A stretch of DNA of 42,153 nt, taken from positions 1 through 42,153 of the forward strand of contig CAKSNY010000025.1 in the NCBI GenBank assembly GCA_934476455.1, written 5' to 3'. The notes beneath the pieces are model-generated. The model did no database searches, was not told the origin of the DNA, and saw only the letters and a list, made by a program, of their open reading frames with translations. Below are positions 7,968 to 14,959 of the stretch, in pieces. This DNA is from an uncultured Clostridia bacterium (GTDB taxonomy: Bacteria; Bacillota; Clostridia; UMGS1883). Both the position numbers and the translations under genes were made by a program. Positions within the stretch are counted from its first letter, which is position 1, and the number at the start of each line of letters is the position of its first letter.

Positions 7968-8791
7968 ACAGAAGTTACCTCCAGTGATTTTTTATATGCC
8001 TTCGGCGAAACGCCCTTGTATTTTTTAAATATTTTTATAAAATAGCTAAGGTCGCTGTAGCCGCAATTGTACGCGGTTTCCGTTATACTTTCATCGCCGG
8101 CGGCAATTCTTTCGCAGGCAATATTTACGCGAAATTCATTGATATAGTCAAACGGTGTTTTCTGTGCGTTTTCTTTAAAGAAGCGGCAAAAATAATTCGG
8201 CGACATAGAGCAGCTTGCCGCAAGCTGGGCAAGAGAAAAGTTTGTATTATAGTTTTCCTCTATAAAAGCAAGCGCGGATTTAAGCTTTTCCGCCTTGTCG
8301 CTGTATAAAACCGGAGAGCCGTTTTTTTCACCCTCAAAAACTGCGCTTTCAGCCAAAGAATAAACCCCGCTTAAAAATGCAAATTCATACCCCGGGGACT
8401 TTTTTATCATCGCGTCAAATGCGGCGTTCATTGCGGCGCTGTTTTTATAAAAAACGCTTGTACGTACATATTGTTTAATCTGCGTGCGGCATTGCCCGCT
8501 TACATACAAAAGCGCGGGGGAAAAAACGATACACTCGTACTCGCACGAAAGCGCCTGTGCACGGTGAATTATCCCCCCGGGAATAAACGCACTGCCGCCG
8601 GAGGTGAGAACATATTCGTTTTCGTTTAAAAAAAGGCGCAAGGTTCCGCTTATCACGCGGATAAGCTCAAACTCGCGGTGCCAGTGCGCCTGCATTTGGT
8701 AACGGGGATGCAGGCTGTTTATGGAGTACAGCTCTGCGGGAAAATCCGGCGTTCCGCGCTGCAGCGCTTCATGGTAGGTTGATTTTTTCAT
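7964..8791 (-). CDS. AraC-family transcriptional regulator with cupin sensor
   Basis: A 275-residue regulator. The N-terminal half has a cupin-like AraC ligand-binding domain: HWHREFELIRVISG near residue 55 and a glycine-bounded GGSAFIPGGIIH near 85 fit metal- or sugar-binding cupins. The C-terminal 100 residues carry two helix-turn-helix motifs, with the usual ending GYSDLSYFIKIFKKYKGVSPKAY (here quoted only in part by position, about 240-265). I chose the ATG at 8791 because AGGGTGA lies 5 bases upstream; a TTG six codons earlier has no ribosome binding site. The stop overlaps the mnmA start. Such regulators usually control sugar uptake, but no sugar gene is nearby, so the ligand and targets are unknown. 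Confidence 0.85.
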   Translation of the reverse strand: MKKSTYHEALQRGTPDFPAELYSINSLHPRYQMQAHWHREFELIRVISGTLRLFLNENEYVLTSGGSAFIPGGIIHRAQALSCEYECIVFSPALLYVSGQCRTQIKQYVRTSVFYKNSAAMNAAFDAMIKKSPGYEFAFLSGVYSLAESAVFEGEKNGSPVLYSDKAEKLKSALAFIEENYNTNFSLAQLAASCSMSPNYFCRFFKENAQKTPFDYINEFRVNIACERIAAGDESITETAYNCGYSDLSYFIKIFKKYKGVSPKAYKKSLEVTSV

Positions 8792-8899
8792 TGCGGTCAC
8801 CCTATACAAATAATGTAATTATTTTATCACAAAAAAACCAAAAAGAAAAGAGAATTGAGCCGCAAATTTGAACAAAATATTACAAAAAGCATAATATTC

Positions 8900-8928
8900 T
8901 TGACTTATTCGCCGTTAATTGGTATTAT
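8900..8928 (+). promoter_or_regulatory. Sigma-A promoter of the 8961 gene
   Basis: TTGACT (8900-8905), a 17-base spacer, and TATTAT (8923-8928). The strong AAGGGGAGG site at 8940-8948 follows. The rest of 8792-8960 is AT-rich. It must also hold the promoter of the minus-strand AraC gene, but I cannot pick that one with confidence. Confidence 0.65.
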
Positions 8929-8960
8929 ATATAAGACTAAAAGGGGAGGTAGTGTTATTT

Positions 8961-10175
8961 ATGAACGAAGAAATTTTGGAACAGAAAGATAACGAAAATG
9001 AAAAAAACGAAGAAAATAATGCAAATGACGATAATAACGATATAACAGAAACAACCGAAGAAAACAAAAGCGCGGAGGAGGAAGCCCCCGAAGAAACAGA
9101 AAAAAAGGCGGGGGATGACACCGCAAGGATAACCGCAGCCGAAAAACAGGAAATTATTTCGGACTTTGCACCCGAGCCGATAAGCATACCTAACTATAAT
9201 TTGCAAAAGGAAAAGGAAAAGCATATTAAAAAGGGCGAGAAGAAGAAAAAACGTTCGTCAAAGAAAAATAAAAAACGCAGACGCATTATAAGAAAAATTT
9301 TGCGTGCCGTACGGACGGTTGTGCTGTTTGTATTGATTACGGGTATTTTGACGGGGCTTTTGTCGTCGCTTCTCATAAAGGTAAGTACGTCTGAATATTC
9401 GATAGAAAATGCAGTGCGGTCAAACAGACCGGAGGAATTTACCGTCGGAAGAATAAAAGACGTTTCGGCGCTTAATATTAAAAAAAGCTCGCCGCACGCG
9501 TCTGTTGCGGATATTTTAAGAGATAATGCAATGAGTACGACAACCTACGAAGACATTGCACAGGCTGTGCAAAAATCGTCGTTTTCGGGATATGTTGCAC
9601 GCCAGGCGCACGGCGTTATATCAAACCTGCTTTACGGCACAGAGTACGCCGGGCTTAAGGAAAGTGAAATTTCAAAGGCTTTCAGGGAAAATATTTCGTA
9701 CATAAAGCTTGCCACGGGTGTAGAAATAGGGGAAAGTGCCTGCAACGATTTCGGAAAATATATTGCTTCATCGTCTGCGTTTGACGATATAAAGCCCGAT
9801 AATCTTTCAAAAACACCGTTGGCGAAGCATACGCAGACAACGAAGGTACTTTTATCGCTTTTTGCGCTTGCCTGCCTTGCGGGTGCGCTTGTAATTGCAA
9901 TAGTTATCACAGCGGCAACCTGCAGCGGATATGCACACCGCGTAATAGGCTGGGGAATGGTGCTTTCGGGCGTTATTACGGCGGTTGCGGGCTGCCTGTA
10001 TACACCGTGGTTTAAAACGGGAGAAGCGTTTGTGCAATGCATTATAAATGCAATTTTAAAGGGCTTGCATATGAATGCGCTTATTTACGGCGGCGCGGCG
10101 GTTATTATAGGCGTGCTTGTACTTCTTATAGGCAAGGCTATGAACTATGACGACGAGGAAGAGTACGAAGAGTAA
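8961..10175 (+). CDS. Unrecognised membrane protein with acidic N-terminus and Lys/Arg block
   Basis: I do not recognise the family. The 404 residues fall into clear blocks: a low-complexity acidic stretch rich in Glu, Asp and Asn (1-50), a short linker with Pro (70-82), and a strongly basic stretch (88-116) with runs of Lys and Arg. A first membrane helix lies at about 117-139, followed by a predicted extracellular region of about 155 residues with no cysteine pair, and three more hydrophobic helices at about 296-320, 328-350 and 375-396. The tail ends in an acidic cluster. The basic block before helix 1 would keep the N-terminus inside the cell. AAGGGGAGG at 8940-8948 fixes the ATG at 8961; an in-frame upstream start lies inside the promoter. 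It is monocistronic, with its own promoter and terminator. Confidence 0.8.
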   Translation: MNEEILEQKDNENEKNEENNANDDNNDITETTEENKSAEEEAPEETEKKAGDDTARITAAEKQEIISDFAPEPISIPNYNLQKEKEKHIKKGEKKKKRSSKKNKKRRRIIRKILRAVRTVVLFVLITGILTGLLSSLLIKVSTSEYSIENAVRSNRPEEFTVGRIKDVSALNIKKSSPHASVADILRDNAMSTTTYEDIAQAVQKSSFSGYVARQAHGVISNLLYGTEYAGLKESEISKAFRENISYIKLATGVEIGESACNDFGKYIASSSAFDDIKPDNLSKTPLAKHTQTTKVLLSLFALACLAGALVIAIVITAATCSGYAHRVIGWGMVLSGVITAVAGCLYTPWFKTGEAFVQCIINAILKGLHMNALIYGGAAVIIGVLVLLIGKAMNYDDEEEYEE

Positions 10176-10183
10176 ATATAAGA

Positions 10184-10224
10184 GGCGTGCAGCAATAACA
10201 AAGCTTTGCTGCACGCCCTTTTTT
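10184..10224 (+). terminator. Intrinsic terminator directly before an RBS
   Basis: A perfect 12-base stem, GGCGTGCAGCAA (10184-10195) with TTGCTGCACGCC (10206-10217), a ten-base loop and six T at 10219-10224. The ribosome binding site of the next gene (AGGAGG, 10225-10230) begins at the very next base, so transcripts from upstream reach the radical SAM gene only by read-through. Confidence 0.9.
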
Positions 10225-10237
10225 AGGAGGAAAAAAT

Positions 10238-11212
10238 GTGATAATTCCGATATTTGTGCCGCATTGCGGCTGCCCGAATGACTGCGCCTTTTGCAATCAA
10301 AGAACAATAAGCGGCACTGTGGCGGCGCCGACAATCAATGACGCAAAAAATATAATTGAAAGCCATCTGCAAACTATGGGCGGTACGGCTGACCAGATAG
10401 CCTTTTTCGGAGGAAGCTTTACCGGAATTGATGTAAAAATGCAAAACGAGTATCTTTCCCTTGCACGCATATATGTTGACAAAGGGCTTGTAAAAAGTAT
10501 TCGTCTTTCAACACGGCCCGACTATATAGACAAGGAAACGGTGCTGCGGCTAAAAAACTACGGCGTGGAAAATATAGAGCTTGGGGCACAGTCTATGGAT
10601 GACGGCGTTCTTTCTCTTTCAAACCGCGGTCACGACCAAGAAAGCGTAAGGCGTGCGGCAAAAATTATAAAGGCGAGCGGTGTAACCCTCGGGCTGCAAA
10701 TGATGACGGGACTTCCCGGGGACAGCGTACAAAAGGATATGGACACGGCACGCAGCTTTTATATCCTGGGCGCATCGGAAACGCGAATATATCCGACGCT
10801 TGTATTAAAAGGCACACAGCTTGAAAATATGTATCTTTCGGGAACATACAAGCCGCAGAAGCTTGAAGATGCGGTTTCTGTGTGTGCACAGCTGTACGAA
10901 TTTTTTGAAGAAAAGGGAATACGCGTGCTGCGTGTGGGGCTTCCCGAAAGCGACAATCTGCGCGAAAACATTTCTGCGGGACCGTACCATCCGTCAATCG
11001 GCGAACTTGTTATGAGCAGAATTATAAGAAACAAAGCCGAAAGAATATCGCGCGCGGGAAAGAGCGTGGTTATTACAGCAGACAGCCGATATATTTCAAG
11101 GGTATACGGAAACAAAAAATGTAACCTGATATATTTTAAAGAAAACGGAATTGACGCCCGGGTTAAAGCTATTGACGGATTCGGCACTGTAAGCGTTGAA
11201 ATCGAAAACTGA
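10238..11212 (+). CDS. Elp3-like radical SAM protein
   Basis: A radical SAM enzyme of 324 residues related to the Elp3/COG1243 group. The cluster motif is Cys12-X3-Cys16-X2-Cys19 (CPNDCAFC), preceded by an extra Cys10. GGSFTGI near residue 58 is the SAM-binding glycine motif, and NIELGAQSMDD near 118 is shared with Elp3 and HemN-like enzymes. True Elp3 carries an acetyltransferase domain; here the frame ends without one, so the reaction cannot be assigned. The start is GTG: AGGAGG lies 7 bases upstream, and the overlapping ATG at 10236 is followed at once by TGA. In many Clostridia this gene sits between rnc and smc; here smc is about 26 kb away. Confidence 0.85.
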   Translation: MIIPIFVPHCGCPNDCAFCNQRTISGTVAAPTINDAKNIIESHLQTMGGTADQIAFFGGSFTGIDVKMQNEYLSLARIYVDKGLVKSIRLSTRPDYIDKETVLRLKNYGVENIELGAQSMDDGVLSLSNRGHDQESVRRAAKIIKASGVTLGLQMMTGLPGDSVQKDMDTARSFYILGASETRIYPTLVLKGTQLENMYLSGTYKPQKLEDAVSVCAQLYEFFEEKGIRVLRVGLPESDNLRENISAGPYHPSIGELVMSRIIRNKAERISRAGKSVVITADSRYISRVYGNKKCNLIYFKENGIDARVKAIDGFGTVSVEIEN

Positions 11213-11213
11213 C

Positions 11214-12059
11214 TTACGGCAGAATACGCACGGGCGTGCCAACGGGTGTGATGTCGAAAAGCGCTTCGACATCTTCGTTATACATTCTTATACATCCGTT
11301 TGACGCTGCCGTTCCGATAGATGCGGGGTTATTTGTTCCGTGAATACCGTAGCCGGCTTTTGACAGCCCCATCCAGCGCGTGCCGTAGGGTCCGCCGGGG
11401 TCGGTTTCTTTATTAACAACGGTAAAATTACCGAGGGGTGTAGGCGTTTCGGGGCGACCCGTTGCAACGATGTATTCGCGGTATATAATTCCTTTTCTAT
11501 ACACCGTAAGCCTTTTTGCGGCTACGTTTATAATAATTTCTATAGGCGACGGTGCGGCGGGAATACATATAATTTGACCGATTGTCAGATTATTTGGGTT
11601 AAGACCGGGATTTATTCTTAAAATTTCGCGCACGGTAACGCCGAAAATTCCGGCAATCGCAGAGAGAGTATCTCCCCTGCGTATAACGTAATAGTTTTTC
11701 GTGGGACAGTCCGGCGGCGGTGTAAAGCGCTGGGCAATACATATACGGCTTCCTACCTGAAGATTGTACGGGTCTATATCGGGGTTTAAAAGAAGAAGCG
11801 CATCGGGCGTGGTGTCAAACTCGCTTGCAATAGAGGCAAGTGTATCGCCCGGTTTTATATTGTACGGAAGGCTGCCGTAGGGGCAGCTTACAGGCTGAAC
11901 GGTTTTGGAAACTATACATATATCTTCGCCTATGGGCAGGTTGTCGGGGTCAAGCCCTTCGTTAAGGCGCAAAAGGTTTTCGACGGTTGTATTAAAACGG
12001 TTTGCAATATTAGAAAGAATATCGCCTTCTTGAATCGTATAATAAAGCGCGCATGCCAT
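11214..12059 (-). CDS. LysM x3 L,D-transpeptidase (YkuD domain)
   Basis: A peptidoglycan cross-linking or anchoring enzyme of 281 residues. Three LysM glycan-binding domains occupy about 4-50, 64-109 and 122-168, each with the YxIxxGDTLxxIA pattern. The YkuD catalytic domain covers about 173-281 with the active-site set HGT (His240) and SNGCIRM (Cys256, Arg258). No classical signal peptide is present, which is also true of some LysM spore-coat and cortex proteins, so a spore-envelope role is possible but unproven. The start ATG overlaps by one base the stop of the upstream LysM gene (TAATG), and GGAGGTGA inside that gene serves it. The 3' end meets the radical SAM gene with one base between. 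Confidence 0.9.
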   Translation of the reverse strand: MACALYYTIQEGDILSNIANRFNTTVENLLRLNEGLDPDNLPIGEDICIVSKTVQPVSCPYGSLPYNIKPGDTLASIASEFDTTPDALLLLNPDIDPYNLQVGSRICIAQRFTPPPDCPTKNYYVIRRGDTLSAIAGIFGVTVREILRINPGLNPNNLTIGQIICIPAAPSPIEIIINVAAKRLTVYRKGIIYREYIVATGRPETPTPLGNFTVVNKETDPGGPYGTRWMGLSKAGYGIHGTNNPASIGTAASNGCIRMYNEDVEALFDITPVGTPVRILP

Positions 12060-12706
12060 TATGTAAAGCTCACCTCCGTGCCGATAGGGATAATGTTAAA
12101 AATTTCGTCCATATCATCGTCGGACAAAATTGCGTCACGCGGGCTTACGGAAGCCGCACTGTTTGATATGCCTATATCGTAAAAGGTTGTGTTAAGGCGT
12201 TTGCGCCCGTGAAACGATGAATTAAGCTGTTTTTGAATAACTGTGGTGCTTGTGTCTTTTACAATACATTTGCAGGGAAAGCTTTTTACCGTTCCGTCAA
12301 GAAATTCGGCGCTTAGTGTGTTGTCCGATATTTTAACGCGCAGATTGACAGGCGCTATCGGTATACACAAAATCATCCCGGGATAGAGGTTGCTTTCGTC
12401 TATTCCCATATTTGAATACAGAAGCTGCTGCTCTGTTACGCCGAACTGTGCCGATATTGAAGAAATGCTGTCGCCGTTTTGCACAACATAATAATTTGTT
12501 GTGGAGCACGCGGGGTAGTATTGAAGCGGCAGCGGAACACATAGAACGCTTCCTATGCGCAGGTTGTTTTCGTCGATTTGGGGATTAACCTCCAAAAGTC
12601 TTTCGACCGTTGTATTGTAAAAGGCAGCTATGCGGTAAAGGGTGTCGCCGGCGCGAATGGTGTAGGGCAGGCTTCCGGCGGGACAATTTCCGTAATAAGC
12701 AGACAT
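12059..12706 (-). CDS. LysM x2 protein with degenerate YkuD-like domain
   Basis: A 215-residue paralogue of the downstream transpeptidase. Two LysM domains lie at about 14-58 and 71-116. The last 95 residues align by eye with the YkuD domain of the neighbour: the endings EIFNIIPIGTEV and ALFDITPVGTPV match, as do YDIGISNSAAS and YGIHGTNNPAS. The catalytic His is Gly179 and the SNGCIRM loop reads SPRDAILS, so both His and Cys are gone and four residues are deleted. It should bind glycan but not transpeptidate. No signal peptide is seen. AGAGGTG precedes the ATG at 12706. The one-base overlap with the active gene suggests the two are made in a fixed ratio. Confidence 0.8.
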   Translation of the reverse strand: MSAYYGNCPAGSLPYTIRAGDTLYRIAAFYNTTVERLLEVNPQIDENNLRIGSVLCVPLPLQYYPACSTTNYYVVQNGDSISSISAQFGVTEQQLLYSNMGIDESNLYPGMILCIPIAPVNLRVKISDNTLSAEFLDGTVKSFPCKCIVKDTSTTVIQKQLNSSFHGRKRLNTTFYDIGISNSAASVSPRDAILSDDDMDEIFNIIPIGTEVSFT

Positions 12707-12869
12707 ATATTTTCACCTCTTAGATATTTTATTTAAAAAATAACGGTTTGGTGAATACGATAAGAAAAATTTTCAAAAAATTTTGATTTTTTTGCAACAT
12801 TTTTTGCCGCTCGTTTGTTTTATAGGTGAGGACCTCGAAAAAACATATTAAAATTAGGAGTGTTGATTT

Positions 12870-13181
12870 ATGAAAAAAATGATTTCAATAGCTTTGAGTT
12901 TGGCTGCGGCATTATCTGTTGCAGCGGGGTGTGTTTTTGCAAAAGGAACGGAAAAAACGAAATTACCTACAGCAAAGAGTGCCGAGGACATAAGCGGCGA
13001 TTACAACACATATGAAACGGTAGAAACAGAAAACGTTTCGGGAACAGAGGTTACGGTAAGAAGAAACGGAGACATTGTGGGCAGCGCAATATGGTATGAC
13101 GAAGACGCATACTCGATAACGTCGGAAAAGGGAATTTCAAAGGATGATGTACTGAAAATGGTTACATCGGTTGCAGAATAA
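12870..13181 (+). CDS. Small secreted protein, possibly DUF4367-like
   Basis: A 103-residue protein with a signal peptide: MKK, a hydrophobic stretch to about residue 20, and either a type I site after VFA (about 24) or a weak lipobox with Cys21 (AAGC). The mature part is short. Its end, with SAIWYDEDAYSITSEKG and a helix starting SKDDVLKM, resembles the C-terminal part of DUF4367 proteins, which are often anti-sigma or membrane-associated sensors; this is a weak match by eye. AGGAG at 12856-12860 sets the start. It stands alone between convergent and divergent neighbours, and I could not settle on a promoter in 12707-12855, which is AT-rich and otherwise unremarkable. Confidence 0.75.
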   Translation: MKKMISIALSLAAALSVAAGCVFAKGTEKTKLPTAKSAEDISGDYNTYETVETENVSGTEVTVRRNGDIVGSAIWYDEDAYSITSEKGISKDDVLKMVTSVAE

Positions 13182-13184
13182 TAA

Positions 13185-13207
13185 AAAGGAGCCGCTGCGG
13201 CTCCTTT
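13185..13207. terminator. Hairpin between convergent genes
   Basis: A ten-base stem, AAAGGAGCCG (13185-13194) with CGGCTCCTTT (13198-13207), and a three-base loop. It has A-rich and T-rich flanks on both sides, so it may stop transcripts in both directions, although the T-runs are short. Confidence 0.6.
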
Positions 13208-13224
13208 ATCTGTTTATTCAATAT

Positions 13225-13803
13225 TTACTTATCAAATCTTTTTGCATATTTAAAAATTGCCGCGCCGACAGCCGAGCCCACAATTGTGCATACAACTGCC
13301 TCTATTAAACCGTTAATCCCGACAAACGCGGCAAAAAACGAAAGCAGGTTTTTTCCCGCACGCATATTTACAATATAGTCGCTTTTTCCGAACAAAAGCA
13401 CAAGGGTAACAGTGAAAAGAACGGTATTCAGAAGCGGGGCGCACAAGCTTGAAAGCACATAACGCGCCTTGCCCTTTAACGCATTAAACGAAAGCGCACA
13501 GCCAATCCCTGCCAAAATCCTCGGCACAAAGCACAGTATGGCAGTGTACAGCGGATTTATTGAAAGCAGCGTTGCCCCGAAAAAATCCCCCATAAGGGCT
13601 TGAATAAAGCTTGTAAGCCCGAAAACAGCGCCCAAAACAGCGCCACCGCCGACCCCCAGAAGCATTGCCCCGACAATTACCGGAACGGAAAGAAATGTGA
13701 TTGAAAGCACCCCTGTGCGTAAATACCCGATCGGCGTAAAGCCCATAAGCAAAACAATCGCCGTCAGAAGAGCGTAGAGCACAACCCGTTTTGTATTGTT
13801 CAT
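13225..13803 (-). CDS. ECF transporter S component, probably for pantothenate
   Basis: A 192-residue hydrophobic protein with about six membrane helices and the fold pattern of ECF substrate-binding (S) components. The N-terminus (RVVLYALLTAIVLLMGFTP) holds the alanine-rich first helix that contacts the ECF T subunit in this family. No ATPase or T subunit is nearby, as expected for the shared-module type. Placement directly after coaX points to pantothenate (PanT-like), an inference from context only. I chose the ATG at 13803, with AGGAG at 13809-13813, over a GTG six codons upstream. The 60-base gap after coaX holds two hairpins. Confidence 0.8.
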   Translation of the reverse strand: MNNTKRVVLYALLTAIVLLMGFTPIGYLRTGVLSITFLSVPVIVGAMLLGVGGGAVLGAVFGLTSFIQALMGDFFGATLLSINPLYTAILCFVPRILAGIGCALSFNALKGKARYVLSSLCAPLLNTVLFTVTLVLLFGKSDYIVNMRAGKNLLSFFAAFVGINGLIEAVVCTIVGSAVGAAIFKYAKRFDK

Positions 13804-13817
13804 AAAAACTCCTGTCT

Positions 13818-13865
13818 GCACCGATAAAGGTGCGCGGCTGCCGCTCGCAATTGATGCAGCGCCGC
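13818..13865 (-). other. Two hairpins in the leader between coaX and the ECF gene
   Basis: On the transcript strand, a first stem is formed by 13856-13865 and 13834-13841 (eight pairs with a two-base bulge). A second stem, GCACC/GGTGC, follows at once (13829-13833 with 13818-13822). They end just before the AGGAG site, so they could shape translation or stabilise the 3' part of the message. No T-run follows, so this is not a terminator. Confidence 0.4.
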
Positions 13866-13881
13866 ATATATTTTATTAAAT

Positions 13882-14649
13882 TTAATTCTGTTGGTTTTTG
13901 GTGTATATAATATACAGCCCGTTTAAAATGAGGTTTTCGTCCAAAATTATATTATGCACGCAATGCGGAACAATCATTTTGGAAAGCCCGCCGGTTGCAA
14001 CAAGCGTTGCGCTGCCGCCGATTTCCGAAAGGATACGGTCAATCATCCCGTCAACAAGCGAAGCGCTGCCGTAGATTATCCCCGAACGCATACAGTCAAC
14101 AGTGTTTTTTGCTATCACCTTTTCCGGCGCGTCAAGCCCAATCTGAGGGAGCTGTGCGGCTGTGCCCGCCAGCGCCTTTAATGATATTTCAACGCCCGGT
14201 ATTATAGACACGCCGCAAAAGCAGGAATTTTCATCCACAACCATCATCTTTGTTGCCGTTCCCATATCCGTAATAAGAACGGGCGGCTTGTACATATCAT
14301 ACGCGGCAACACAGGCACATATAAGGTCAGAGCCAACCTGTGCGGGGTTGTCCACACGCAGGTTTATGCCCGTTTTAATACCGGGGGCGACAATAAGCGC
14401 GTCTATACCGTACACTGTTTTAAGCGCGGATTTCATAACAGAGGTCAGCGGCGGCACAACAGAAGATATAATACCGCCCTTAACGCTGCCGGACGGAGAT
14501 GTGAGATGAAGTATATCGCGGATTTTAACCGCGTATTCAAAATCGGTCTTTCTCGAGTCTGTAGCCATACGAAAAACAAACTCCAGCTTTCCGCCTGAAA
14601 AGCCGCCTATAACAATATTCGTATTTCCTATATCAACCGCAAGAATCAT
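13882..14649 (-). CDS. coaX: Type III pantothenate kinase
   Basis: First step of coenzyme A synthesis: phosphorylation of pantothenate. The 255 residues begin with the ASKHA ATP-binding motif DIGNTNIVIG (Asp6) and contain TDMGTATKM near 128 and GVSIIPG near 147, the family signatures for substrate and phosphate binding. Type III enzymes are not inhibited by CoA and need a monovalent cation. The gene leads a minus-strand pair with the ECF S component, which fits uptake followed by trapping of the vitamin. A good promoter lies 60-90 bases upstream. Length and motifs are normal. Confidence 0.93.
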   Translation of the reverse strand: MILAVDIGNTNIVIGGFSGGKLEFVFRMATDSRKTDFEYAVKIRDILHLTSPSGSVKGGIISSVVPPLTSVMKSALKTVYGIDALIVAPGIKTGINLRVDNPAQVGSDLICACVAAYDMYKPPVLITDMGTATKMMVVDENSCFCGVSIIPGVEISLKALAGTAAQLPQIGLDAPEKVIAKNTVDCMRSGIIYGSASLVDGMIDRILSEIGGSATLVATGGLSKMIVPHCVHNIILDENLILNGLYIIYTKNQQN

Positions 14650-14709
14650 AAAACAGCCTCCGTAATCAAAAGTGTGCGGCTTAAAATCCGTACACCGATT
14701 CTCAGCTAT

Positions 14710-14738
14710 AATATAACAAAGAAAGTGTGAATTGTCAA
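14710..14738 (-). promoter_or_regulatory. Sigma-A promoter of coaX
   Basis: On the minus strand, a perfect TTGACA (14733-14738), a 17-base spacer and TATATT (14710-14715). The remainder of the 310-base gap up to 14959 is very AT-rich. It contains the phased repeats reported under findings and a small GCGGA/TCCGC hairpin at 14917-14930; I see no second clear promoter for the EF-G gene. Confidence 0.75.
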
Positions 14739-14771
14739 ATCAAAATCCGAAAAAAGAGCTGCGTTTTCGGC

Positions 14772-14819
14772 AAAATGTACAAAAATATGCACATCGACAA
14801 AAATATACTAAAATATGCA
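14772..14819. repeat. Four copies of an AAAAT-TRYRCA-like decamer in phase
   Basis: AAAATGTACA (14772), AAAATATGCA (14782), AAAATATACT (14800) and AAAATATGCA (14810) start 10, 18 and 10 bases apart. Two copies are identical. They lie between coaX and the EF-G paralogue. A-tracts spaced by about one helical turn are known to bend DNA; protein binding is also possible. The function is inference. Confidence 0.5.
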
Positions 14820-14959
14820 TAAAAACTTTGTGCAAAATAACAAAAATAAAAAATGAAAAATTGTATATTATACTGATATATATATTGTCCGTTTTGTAGT
14901 AGAATTACAGTATGGAGCGGAACCTTCCGCACGCAATTAAAGGAACGGAGGACGGAAAA

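Noticed and set aside
8919..8960. Earlier ATG-type start for the 8961 gene
   Set aside because: It lies within the promoter, and AAGGGGAGG is placed for the ATG at 8961.
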